In this document: positions 18,914 to 28,008 of the stretch, one piece after another
Layout of the letters: each line of letters starts with the position of its first letter
How positions within the stretch are numbered: the stretch's first letter is position 1
Origin: Cryomorphaceae bacterium
Lineage (GTDB): Bacteria; Bacteroidota; Bacteroidia; Flavobacteriales; Schleiferiaceae
Direction of reading: 5' to 3'
Assembly: GCA_003566715.1 (NCBI GenBank)
Contig: PXCF01000135.1
Coordinates: forward strand, 1-64,000
DNA: 64,000 nucleotides
Notes under the pieces: generated by a model
Databases searched by the model: none
Seen by the model: only the letters and a program-made list of their open reading frames with translations
What the model was told of the DNA's origin: nothing
Position numbers and translations under genes: made by a program

Positions 18914-19562
18914 ATATCTTATAATTGCTGGTGTAAGACATCATTTCCCCCGTTTTGATGTCTTTAAACGTCAACGTGTGACACAGTAAAGCAATTAACT
19001 CAGGTGGTTTATTGCTTCCATCATACAACGTATCACCATCAATGGGACTGCCCTCGTGACTTAATTGAGCGCGAATCTGATGGTACTTCCCACTCCCTAA
19101 ATGAATTTCGTAAATATTGTTTTCGATGTGCTGATAACGCAAGTCTACGCGCTTACTGTTGTCAACCTTTTTATCAAATATCTGCGCCAACTTACCATCT
19201 GCACTTTTGCGATGCCAGTGCACCAATAACCCTTTATTGGCCTTGAGGGGCCGAACCGTCTTTACCAAGTAGACTTTTTTAATTGTTCTATCCATAAACT
19301 GGGCTTGTAATTCACTAAAGGCTGACTTTTTACGTGCATAAATAACCAAACCCGCCACCGCTCGATCAATAAAATGCAGTGGATGAAGCCCCCACTTTGA
19401 AATTCGCTCCCCCCTACTCAATAATACATTCTCCAGCTTTTTCGTGAGTGAAGGAAAATCGGTTTTACCTGAATCAACAACCAAACCAGCTGGCTTGTCA
19501 ACAACAACATAATCGGCGGTAATGTCTACAATAAATGGATGCTTTTCTGGGTAGGTCTTCAT
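18912..19562 (-). CDS. RluA-family pseudouridine synthase
   Basis: YVVVDKPAGLVVDS; LHFIDRAVAGLVIYARK (variant HRLDxxTSG with Asp kept); SGKYHQIRAQLSHEG. Confidence 0.85.
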   Translation of the reverse strand: MKTYPEKHPFIVDITADYVVVDKPAGLVVDSGKTDFPSLTKKLENVLLSRGERISKWGLHPLHFIDRAVAGLVIYARKKSAFSELQAQFMDRTIKKVYLVKTVRPLKANKGLLVHWHRKSADGKLAQIFDKKVDNSKRVDLRYQHIENNIYEIHLGSGKYHQIRAQLSHEGSPIDGDTLYDGSNKPPELIALLCHTLTFKDIKTGEMMSYTSNYKI

Positions 19563-19574
19563 TGTATGTTTGTA

Positions 19575-20561
19575 TTATAATACCATCAGATTACACCCCC
19601 TGGTATCGGCAGCATCATACCGCCCCAACACCTCAAAGGATTCATCTTCGTTAACGACTCCAATATCATCCACTGCAATGAAAGGCATGCTGTGTCTATT
19701 GGCTAAGTCATAAATATTGAGCAACCCGGGACGGCCAGGCAGGCGTATTTCTTTGGGATCGTGAACGTGTCGCGCAGAAACCTTCACCCAAGGCGGTGCC
19801 CGAAATATTCCGTTAGACAAACTGTATGCCTGAGATAACATTTCGGTCATTCCATATTCAGAGTGCACCTGGTCAATTCCAAAAGAAGACTTCAATTCAT
19901 CGTGAAGTTCTTCACGGGTGATTTCCTTCCTTCTCCCTTTCATACCGCCGGTTTCCATCACTATCACATTTTCAAAAACAGTTCTATCTGGATTGGTTTC
20001 TGCCAAATCCAGCAATGCAAAACTAACCCCAATAAGAACAACCTGTCGTCCCGAATTCTTATATTCTACTATATCTTTCTTGAGCTGATCAAGGTTGTTT
20101 AAATAAAAGTCTCCCGCGCCAGAAACCTCAATAAAGTGCTTACACATGTGAATCAACGAAGATCCGGTTCTTTCTAAATAAGATGGCAGCAAACAACAAA
20201 ATGCAAACGCGTTGATGTCACCATAAAATTCTTCAAATCCCCGCAAACAAACCTGGTGATAGTACCCCAAATCGTCTATTTGATGTCGGGAGGTGAAAGC
20301 GCCGGTTGTACCTGAACTGGTGAATACCGCTGCGGATTCTCTTTTGTGTAGATACAAATCGTGCGTTTTGAAAAAGGAAACGGGCAAACAAGGGATTTCT
20401 TTCCAATGCTTTGGCCTAACATCCTTCGCAAACATGGAAACAAACGTATTGTACAGAGTGTTTTTACGATAATGCAAATCAAATAATTTCAATGCATACG
20501 CGTTAAAATCTTGCTCATTTTTTATGCAAAAAATCGTATCTTTGTTGTCTAAATCCAGCAT
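19575..20561 (-). CDS. LuxE-like acyl-protein synthetase / adenylate-forming enzyme
   Basis: AAVFTSSGTTGAFTSRH (AMP-binding P-loop-like), VHSEYGMTEMLSQAYSL; start MLDLDNKDTIF at 20561. Confidence 0.8.
   Translation of the reverse strand: MLDLDNKDTIFCIKNEQDFNAYALKLFDLHYRKNTLYNTFVSMFAKDVRPKHWKEIPCLPVSFFKTHDLYLHKRESAAVFTSSGTTGAFTSRHQIDDLGYYHQVCLRGFEEFYGDINAFAFCCLLPSYLERTGSSLIHMCKHFIEVSGAGDFYLNNLDQLKKDIVEYKNSGRQVVLIGVSFALLDLAETNPDRTVFENVIVMETGGMKGRRKEITREELHDELKSSFGIDQVHSEYGMTEMLSQAYSLSNGIFRAPPWVKVSARHVHDPKEIRLPGRPGLLNIYDLANRHSMPFIAVDDIGVVNEDESFEVLGRYDAADTRGCNLMVL
20537..20544 (+). promoter_or_regulatory. Putative -7 box TATCTTTG for lipoprotein gene at 20563
   Basis: TAnnTTTG match; TTG at 20511..20513, 23-nt spacer; lies inside the opposite-strand CDS. 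Confidence 0.55.
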
Positions 20562-20562
20562 T

Positions 20563-21042
20563 ATGCGGAAAGTTTTCGTAGGCTTCGTATGTTTTGTTGT
20601 CCTCTTGTCATGCGAGAGTGACAACGACTTTTCTGATATTCCATTTCTGGAATATGTAAGCCACGAATTTAAGGCAAAAGACGAACAACGTTTCATAGAA
20701 ATGAAACTTTACTTCAATGATCGAGACGGAAACATCGGTCTCGAGCCGTGGGATACGGTAGCACCATTCAATCAAGGCAGTATATACTTTAACAATCTGT
20801 GGGTTACGGCTTATTTAGTGAGAAACGGCATCCCTACTGACACCTTCCCCGGTTTTGATGGACGCATTCCGAATCTTACGCCAGAGGGTCAAAACAAGTC
20901 TTTAGAAGGTCACATTTTTTACGATATACGAATAGAACCGACGGCTTTAGGGGATACTATACTTTTTGATTTTGTATTGGTTGATCGCGATCTCAACAGA
21001 TCAGATACAGCGAAAACACCACCCATCAGAATTGAAATATAA
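20563..21042 (+). CDS. Lipoprotein, about 159 aa
   Basis: MRKVFVGFVCFVVLLSCESDND lipobox; ORF opens at 20524 but the signal peptide starts at 20563. Confidence 0.78.
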   Translation: MRKVFVGFVCFVVLLSCESDNDFSDIPFLEYVSHEFKAKDEQRFIEMKLYFNDRDGNIGLEPWDTVAPFNQGSIYFNNLWVTAYLVRNGIPTDTFPGFDGRIPNLTPEGQNKSLEGHIFYDIRIEPTALGDTILFDFVLVDRDLNRSDTAKTPPIRIEI

Positions 21043-21050
21043 TGATACTT

Positions 21051-22382
21051 TCATGACCTTCCTTTCAAAGAAACGAAGGTTTTTTGAGGTTTTACTTTAA
21101 ATAACAAGTAAAGCATCAGCAGAATGGATATCACAAAGAAGACGGCTAACAAAAGAGCCGCTTGCCGCATATCACCGTCATAAATCTGTATGGCCAACCC
21201 AAAAAATAATGTACCAAAAACAATGGCTATTTTTTCTGTTACATCGTAAAAACTAAAAAAACTGGCGGTATTTACCGTTTCCGGCAACATTTTACTGTAG
21301 GTTGAACGGGCCAGTGATTGAATGCCTCCCATGACCAGTCCTACCACACCACCAAGCACGAAAAATTGTATCAGCACGCGAGGGTCATCTGGATTCATTA
21401 AATACGCCGCAATGCAGACCAAGCCCCAAATGACGACGGCAATCATCAAAGACTGTAAATTACCCCATATTTTGGATAAGTAGGCAAATAAGAAGGCTCC
21501 GGCGATAGCAACAAATTGAATGATTAAAATGGTCATAATCAATTTATCAGCCGAGAGTCCCAACTGCTTACTACCGTACAGACTGGCCATCAATATAACC
21601 GTTTGCACCCCCATACTAAAGGCAAAAAAAGCCGCGAGAAACCAATTGAGGTGTGGGGCTCTCTTGATGATTCCCCATACCCGGTTCAAACGTTGATAGC
21701 CCGTCCAGAGATATCCTTTGGTGCCGACCTTCTCCCCCTTCCTTCCGGGTAAGCGAGAAAAGGTGACTTGGGCAAAAGAAGCCCACCAAATACCCACCGT
21801 TGCAAAACTGATGCGTGAGGCTGCTCCGGCATCTTTTAATCCAAATGCTTCCGGCATCTCAATCATAACGAGGTTTAAAATCAACAACAACGCTCCCCCA
21901 ATATAGCCCCACGCAAAACCTTTGGCACTCAGCGCATCGTGATGTTCTTGCGGTGCAATCTCCGGTAAATACGCATTGTAGAAAACAATACTTCCCCAAA
22001 AACCAATACTGGCCAACATACTGGCTATTATGGCATACCAAATGGATTGATTCCCCGTAAAAAACGCAAGGGAAAAACAAGCTGTGGCCCCCAGATAGCA
22101 AAAAAACTTCATGAAACCTTTCTTATTCCCCGTGTGGTCGGCCAGACCAGATAAAAGAGGAGAAATGGCCGCTACAATCAAAAAAGACGCTGATAAAGAA
22201 TAAGAATACAAGGCTGTATTGGCAAAATCACGTCCGAATAAAGAGAGCGACTCCGGTGTTACAGCTTCAAAATAAATAGGGAATACAGCTGTAGCGATGA
22301 CCAACGAATAGACCGAGTTGGCCCAGTCGTAAAACGCCCATCCATTCTGTGCTTTGGTGTATCGACTTTTTCTAAATTGCAT
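21051..22382 (-). CDS. MFS transporter, UMF1 (Atg22-like) family
   Basis: AFYDWANSVYSLVIATAVFPIYF is the UMF1 N-terminal signature; multiple TM segments; start MQFRKSRYTK at 22382. Confidence 0.88.
   Translation of the reverse strand: MQFRKSRYTKAQNGWAFYDWANSVYSLVIATAVFPIYFEAVTPESLSLFGRDFANTALYSYSLSASFLIVAAISPLLSGLADHTGNKKGFMKFFCYLGATACFSLAFFTGNQSIWYAIIASMLASIGFWGSIVFYNAYLPEIAPQEHHDALSAKGFAWGYIGGALLLILNLVMIEMPEAFGLKDAGAASRISFATVGIWWASFAQVTFSRLPGRKGEKVGTKGYLWTGYQRLNRVWGIIKRAPHLNWFLAAFFAFSMGVQTVILMASLYGSKQLGLSADKLIMTILIIQFVAIAGAFLFAYLSKIWGNLQSLMIAVVIWGLVCIAAYLMNPDDPRVLIQFFVLGGVVGLVMGGIQSLARSTYSKMLPETVNTASFFSFYDVTEKIAIVFGTLFFGLAIQIYDGDMRQAALLLAVFFVISILLMLYLLFKVKPQKTFVSLKGRS
21056..21085 (+). terminator. 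Rho-independent terminator of lipoprotein 20563..21042, inside the 3' end of the UMF1 CDS
   Basis: ACCTTC-C-TTTC-AAA-GAAA-C-GAAGGT followed by T5. Confidence 0.65.
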
Positions 22383-22600
22383 TTGACAAATGTAGGATAC
22401 AGGATTTTTTTTGGTAACAATAAATTCCTCATTTGTCACAATTTGTTATGAAAATTAATGACCTTGAAGCATAACAAATCGACTTTTCAAGATATTATTA
22501 ACCCCTAAAACTCATAAAAATCAACTAATAAACACAACATACTTGCAAGAAATTTAAGAATACCATACTTTAGTAGCATTAATCAAATAGAAACACAAAT

Positions 22601-23668
22601 ATGAATATTTCATTTGTTGAAGACCTTATCAAAGGCGCCTCTTACCCGAGCATTACCGTAACCTTTAAAACACACCGCACCTCTCCGGGGGTAACTCAAG
22701 ACCCCATTGTTTTAAAAAATCTTCGAAATGAATTAAAAGAGCGACTCGAAAACGAAATGGACAAAAAGGATGCCCAGCAGTGGATGGAGCGCTTTGATAA
22801 ATTTTCTTCCATGGTAGACCACCAAAATAATCTCGATGGCATGGGGATTTTCTTGGGTGAAAAAGTCGGTATGATCAAACGCTTTCCCTTTGATTTACCC
22901 AACCGCGTTGTTGTAGATAAGAACTTTGCTACGCGTGACTTACTGGTAGGAATAAGCAAGAGCTTGAGATACTACGTAGTCGTTTTATCAAAGGAAACCG
23001 TTGATGTATTTGAAGCCAATGAAGACCGATTTGGTGATTTGGCCGAAATTGAAGGTTTCCCAATGGAAAACCCACGTATACACGCCGACTCTCTGGAAAA
23101 GAGCTTCTCGGATACAGAAGACCGCTACACGGAAGAGTTTTTTAGAGAAGTTGACGAAGCACTGGGTAAAGTTATGCAAAATGAACCTCTGCCTTTAGTT
23201 ATTGTAGGGGTGCGAAGAGTAAGAGATTACTTCATCAAGAAAACCAAGTTTGCCAAAGGCATTATTGCGCAGCTCGATGGATCACGTGATGCTGGAAATG
23301 CTTCTAAATGGCTAGGCGATATTTGGAAAGAAGTGGGAAAAAACATGCGCGAACAAAAAACGCAAATTTTAGAGGAAGCCTTAAATAAAACGAAGCCCGA
23401 GCAAATCACCAACCTCGTATCTGATGCCTACAAGCTTTCAGAGCAAGGACGTGTTCAGCAAATCATTGTCAATCAAGACTTTTTTCAACCTGCCAGAATA
23501 AACAATGGCAACATTGAGCTTTTGGATAAAGCTACAGATGCCAGTGACTACGACGACATCATTGATGAGATCGCTGAACGCACGCTACTTAATGGTGGTA
23601 ATGTGAGTTTTGTGAAAAACGGCGATGTTAATACCGACGCACCTTTCACCGCGATACTGAGATATTAA
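22601..23668 (+). CDS. eRF1-related bacterial protein (baeRF family 3-like; putative ribosome hibernation factor)
   Basis: VVVLSKETVDVFEANEDRFGD; PLVIVGVRRVRDYF; C-terminal DIIDEIAERTLLNGGNVSFV...APFTAILRY. Confidence 0.7.
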   Translation: MNISFVEDLIKGASYPSITVTFKTHRTSPGVTQDPIVLKNLRNELKERLENEMDKKDAQQWMERFDKFSSMVDHQNNLDGMGIFLGEKVGMIKRFPFDLPNRVVVDKNFATRDLLVGISKSLRYYVVVLSKETVDVFEANEDRFGDLAEIEGFPMENPRIHADSLEKSFSDTEDRYTEEFFREVDEALGKVMQNEPLPLVIVGVRRVRDYFIKKTKFAKGIIAQLDGSRDAGNASKWLGDIWKEVGKNMREQKTQILEEALNKTKPEQITNLVSDAYKLSEQGRVQQIIVNQDFFQPARINNGNIELLDKATDASDYDDIIDEIAERTLLNGGNVSFVKNGDVNTDAPFTAILRY

Positions 23669-24150
23669 TGATAGACATCATCTGGATTATTTTAGGAGGA
23701 CTTTTCCTTCTTGGCGGCATTGCGGGCTCGGTACTTCCCATTTTACCGGGCCCGCCCATCGCTTATGGTGGCATCGTGTTTTTTCAACTATCAAAGTACG
23801 TTGATATATCGTCCAAATGGATGTGGATTCTTGGCCTAGCCGCATTAATTATTACCGTTATTGACTATTTCATCCCCTCCTACTTCACTAAAAAATACGG
23901 GGCACATAAACTGTCTACCCTACTATCGCTGATAGGTATGATTGTAGGATTGATATTTTTTCCCCCGTTAGGATTAATTATCGGACCGTTTATCGGTGCG
24001 TTTCTAGGAGAAATCATCGTTGGACGCGTTTGGCGTCAAGGCCTAAAGAGTGCCTGGGCAACCTTCATTGGTTTTGTTTTTGGCACAATGATGAAGCTCA
24101 TTTATGGAAGTTACTGCATCTTTGTCGTCATTAAATATTACAACGTCTAA
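23668..24150 (+). CDS. DUF456-like membrane protein
   Basis: SVLPILPGPPIAYGGIV, KKYGAHKLS, GLIIGPFIGAFLGE. Confidence 0.85.
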   Translation: MIDIIWIILGGLFLLGGIAGSVLPILPGPPIAYGGIVFFQLSKYVDISSKWMWILGLAALIITVIDYFIPSYFTKKYGAHKLSTLLSLIGMIVGLIFFPPLGLIIGPFIGAFLGEIIVGRVWRQGLKSAWATFIGFVFGTMMKLIYGSYCIFVVIKYYNV

Positions 24151-24197
24151 ACGAATTTTCATTCCTCGTAAAAATCATCAACTAAATCCCCCAATCA

Positions 24198-25055
24198 ATG
24201 AAACCATTTTATTTTACTAGCCTTGCTTTTTTAGCAATCATCACTTGGTCCTGTGAGAACTTTAAAGACGAAAATGAATCTCTCAAGCTCGAACTTGAAA
24301 AAGCCCAAAACCGAATGCTTGAGCAAGAAGATCTCATCAATGATTTCAGTGAAACCATGTTTGTGGTACAACAGAATCTATCAGAAATCAAACAACGCGA
24401 AAAGAGCATTCAAGATGCAGCTACGCTGGGGTCTGAAAACCTTAAAAATGCACGCCAAGATGTAATCAATGACCTTGAAGCTATTGCTTTAATGATGGAT
24501 GAAAACAAAGAGACCATTGAAGATCTCAATCGCAAGTTTCGCGCATCTGGTAGTCAGAACAACAAACTCAAAAAAGTCATTGACCAAATGACCGCCGACA
24601 TCGCACAAAAAGACTCTTCTATTGTAGTTCTAAGGAGAAATTTGGAAAAAAGCAACTTCCGAATTGCCGAACTACAAAGCCAAATGGATGTTTTGAGAGA
24701 AAAAAAAGAGCGTGAATTGGCCAAAAAAGAAGATGAGCTAAACAAAGCCTTTTATATTGCCGGTGACTACAAAACACTGGAAGAAAAAGAAGTCGTAGAC
24801 AAAGCCGGTGGGTTTATCGGCATTGGTCGTGTAAAAACATTGCAAGATGATCTCAATAAAGATGTGTTTACCGAGATCGATAAACGTACCTTTGAACGTC
24901 TTACTTTAGATGCACGCAAAGCGGAACTTTTAACCACCCACCCGACCGGTTCTTACGAATTTGAAACAGAAGACAAACAAATTAAAGCATTGGTTGTAAA
25001 AGATAAGGATGCTTTTTGGCGAAGTTCTTCAACACTTGTTATCCTTTTGAAATAA
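24198..25055 (+). CDS. Coiled-coil lipoprotein
   Basis: Lipobox AIITWSCENFK; heptad-rich body. Confidence 0.75.
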   Translation: MKPFYFTSLAFLAIITWSCENFKDENESLKLELEKAQNRMLEQEDLINDFSETMFVVQQNLSEIKQREKSIQDAATLGSENLKNARQDVINDLEAIALMMDENKETIEDLNRKFRASGSQNNKLKKVIDQMTADIAQKDSSIVVLRRNLEKSNFRIAELQSQMDVLREKKERELAKKEDELNKAFYIAGDYKTLEEKEVVDKAGGFIGIGRVKTLQDDLNKDVFTEIDKRTFERLTLDARKAELLTTHPTGSYEFETEDKQIKALVVKDKDAFWRSSSTLVILLK

Positions 25056-25059
25056 CCTT

Positions 25060-25956
25060 ATGCAAACTGTTCTCATTACCGGAGGCACAGGCTTGGTTGG
25101 CCAATCGATATCTGACCTTCTGAAAAAGGAAGGTTTAAATGTACGAATCCTTTCTACCAACAAACCTTTGGCCGATAAGCACAAACACATATTTTATTGG
25201 AATCCAGAAAAACTGGCCATTGATGAGCTCGCGCTAAATGAGGTAGATGCCATCGTCAATTTGGCGGGAAGCTCCATCAATCAACCTTGGACAAAAAGCG
25301 GAAAAGAACAGATTGTCAATAGCCGTGTAAACAGTTGCCAAACACTGGCAAATGCACTAAATGGAAAGAAAATCAAGTGCATTATTTCGGCTTCTGCTGT
25401 GGGTATTTACCCCGATAAAAATGAGCAATGGTTAACGGAAGATGCCCCAGCAGATACTGGTTTTTTAGCTGAAACGGTGGTAAAGTGGGAAGGCGCTTCC
25501 GCCGAATTTAAAAAGCACTGCGAAAGACACATCAGCTTGAGAATTGGCGTTGTTTTATCCGACAAAGGTGGGGCGCTTCCGGTTATTGCAAAGCCTGTTA
25601 AATTTGGTATTGGTAGTGCAATTGGCTCAGGAAAACAATACATGTCGTGGATACACATTCAAGATCTGGCTAGAATGGTTCACTTTGGTCTAAACAACGA
25701 AAAGATCAAAGGAACGTACAATGCCGTGGCCTCTAACCCCGTAACCAACGATGTTTTCACCAAAACACTGGCTAAAACCCTTAAAAAGCCTTATTTCTTT
25801 CCCAAAGTACCATCCTTTGTGATGCGTATTATTCTTGGAGAACGCGCCGACATTGTTCTCAAGGGAAGTCGGGTTTCCAATGAAAGGTTTAAAAAACACG
25901 ATTTCCAGTTTGAATTCGACCAAGTTGATCGTGCCTTTCAATCGTTTAATCTGTAA
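25060..25956 (+). CDS. TIGR01777-type NAD(P)-dependent epimerase
   Basis: VLITGGTGLVGQSI; YMSWIHIQDLARMVHFGL; GERADIVLKGSRVSNERFK. Confidence 0.92.
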   Translation: MQTVLITGGTGLVGQSISDLLKKEGLNVRILSTNKPLADKHKHIFYWNPEKLAIDELALNEVDAIVNLAGSSINQPWTKSGKEQIVNSRVNSCQTLANALNGKKIKCIISASAVGIYPDKNEQWLTEDAPADTGFLAETVVKWEGASAEFKKHCERHISLRIGVVLSDKGGALPVIAKPVKFGIGSAIGSGKQYMSWIHIQDLARMVHFGLNNEKIKGTYNAVASNPVTNDVFTKTLAKTLKKPYFFPKVPSFVMRIILGERADIVLKGSRVSNERFKKHDFQFEFDQVDRAFQSFNL

Positions 25957-26020
25957 TTATCAACCATAATCAAACTTCCGTATCCTCGTGATTGCGGGAA
26001 CGTTGTTCAAAAACTATCCT

Positions 26021-26908
26021 ATGAAAAAACAACTTTTTGCTTACGCATTAACCATTTCTCAGCTTTTTGTATTTGCCCAAATACCCGAAGGAACTGCTCT
26101 CTTCAATCGCGATGGCAGCACAGTTGAATACAGCACCCTTGTCGATAGATTGAAAGACGCTCAAATCGTCTTATTTGGTGAACTTCACGGAATAGAAGCC
26201 ACGCATGAACTAGAGCAAAATATAGCGAAATCACTTTTTAATGCCAAAGGTGATAAACTTATTCTCGGTGGTGAAATGTGGGAATTTGACCAGCAAGTCA
26301 TTGTCAATGAATACAAAAACAAACTGATCAATCACAAACAATTTGTAGCCGATGCGCGCTTATGGCCCAATTACAGCAAAGATTACCGTGGTTTTATCGA
26401 CGTTGCTCGTGAGAACAACCTTGACTTTATTGCCACCAACATACCTCGCCGTTACGCCTCTGTGGTTTATCACAATGGCCCCGACGCTCTATTGAAATTT
26501 GAAAAGTCAACGCGTAAGTCTTTACCCAAACTTCCTTTTACATTTGACAAAGACTTGCCCATTTACGCTGATATAGCCGAGCAAGTAGGTGGGCATGGCA
26601 GTGAAAACTTGGCTGCCGCTCAAGCCATTAAAGACGCCACTATGGCCAAGTATATTTTGGACAACACAAAAAAGAAAAACCTGTTTTTTCATATTCACGG
26701 AGAGTATCATTCCAAAGAATTTCAAGGTATTTACAATTACATCAAACAAGAAAAAGGCAAATGGGACGTGGTAAGCATCAGCTCTGTCATGCAAGAAGAG
26801 ATAGACAAACTTGAAGATGATCATTATGCTCGTGCCGATTTCATTTTTGTTGTAAAAGCCATAAAAGAAGACAGCACCATCGAAAGTGAGGAACCCTCAG
26901 AAGAATAA
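26021..26908 (+). CDS. ChaN-family (haem-binding) lipoprotein-like protein
   Basis: IVLFGELHGIEATHELEQ; LGGEMWEFDQQ; IHGEYHSK. Confidence 0.82.
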   Translation: MKKQLFAYALTISQLFVFAQIPEGTALFNRDGSTVEYSTLVDRLKDAQIVLFGELHGIEATHELEQNIAKSLFNAKGDKLILGGEMWEFDQQVIVNEYKNKLINHKQFVADARLWPNYSKDYRGFIDVARENNLDFIATNIPRRYASVVYHNGPDALLKFEKSTRKSLPKLPFTFDKDLPIYADIAEQVGGHGSENLAAAQAIKDATMAKYILDNTKKKNLFFHIHGEYHSKEFQGIYNYIKQEKGKWDVVSISSVMQEEIDKLEDDHYARADFIFVVKAIKEDSTIESEEPSEE

Positions 26909-26911
26909 TCT

Positions 26912-28006
26912 ATGAAACTTGTCGATATAATTGATGCCCTAGAACAATGGGCACCAAAGAACCTTCAGGAAAGTTACGACAACAGTGGACTGCAAATTGG
27001 CAGTCGCAATAAAAGCGTTAAAAAAGCACTGTTCACGCTCGATGTTACGCCGGAAGTTGTAGAAGAAGCAAAAAACAAGGGCTGCGACCTCATCATTGCA
27101 CATCACCCACTCATTTTTAAGCCGCTAAAAAAATTGACCGAGTCCAACTTAGTTGAAAAATGTGTGTCACTCTTAATCAAAAACGACATTGCTCTGTACA
27201 CCATCCACACCAATTTAGATAATATAGATACCGGTGTTAATTACGAAATAGCACAGCAGTTAGGTATTGACTCGCCAAAAATCCTACAACCCGGAAAATC
27301 AAAACTCAACAAGCTGGTCGTGTTTGTTCCGGTAAAAGATACAGATACAGTGGCTGACGCGATGTTTAAAAATGGTGCAGGTCATATTGGCAAGTACAGC
27401 GAATGCAGTTTTCAGTCGAATGGAACCGGAACATTTAAGCCCAACGAGGACGCCAACCCTCATGTAGGCAAAAGAGGGAAAAGACATTTAGAAAGTGAAA
27501 CAAAATTAGAAGTCATAGTTCCCGACTACAAAGTATCATCGGTTATCAAAGCAATGAAGCAAGCCCATCCTTATGAGGAAGTTGCTTATGATGTCTTAGT
27601 TCTGGACAATACATTTGAGCGCATTGGTTCCGGAATGATTGGTGATTTACGCGAACCCATGGATGCTACGGCATTTTTAGATAAGTTAAAGGAAACGTTT
27701 AACTGTGGAGTGGTTAAATACACCCGTAACGGACCAAAATTGATCAAACACGTGGCTTTTTGTGGGGGCTCCGGAAGTTTTCTCATCCATGCTGCGAAAC
27801 AAGCAGGTGCGGACATATTTATTACCGGAGATGTCACTTATCACAGCTTCTTTGACGCCACCGAAACCTTTATGATTGCAGACATTGGACATTACGAAAG
27901 TGAGCAATTTACCTCCCAACATTTAATGCGGTATATAAACAAAAAATTCCCTACTTTTGCCACACTTTTGACGACCGTTCAAACAAACCCCGTAAATACC
28001 CATTAA
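26912..28006 (+). CDS. Nif3-like dinuclear metal centre protein (YbgI/YqfO family)
   Basis: NSGLQIGSR; DLIIAHHPLIFK; YTIHTNLDN; FITGDVTYHSFFDA. Confidence 0.95.
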   Translation: MKLVDIIDALEQWAPKNLQESYDNSGLQIGSRNKSVKKALFTLDVTPEVVEEAKNKGCDLIIAHHPLIFKPLKKLTESNLVEKCVSLLIKNDIALYTIHTNLDNIDTGVNYEIAQQLGIDSPKILQPGKSKLNKLVVFVPVKDTDTVADAMFKNGAGHIGKYSECSFQSNGTGTFKPNEDANPHVGKRGKRHLESETKLEVIVPDYKVSSVIKAMKQAHPYEEVAYDVLVLDNTFERIGSGMIGDLREPMDATAFLDKLKETFNCGVVKYTRNGPKLIKHVAFCGGSGSFLIHAAKQAGADIFITGDVTYHSFFDATETFMIADIGHYESEQFTSQHLMRYINKKFPTFATLLTTVQTNPVNTH

Positions 28007-28008
28007 CT

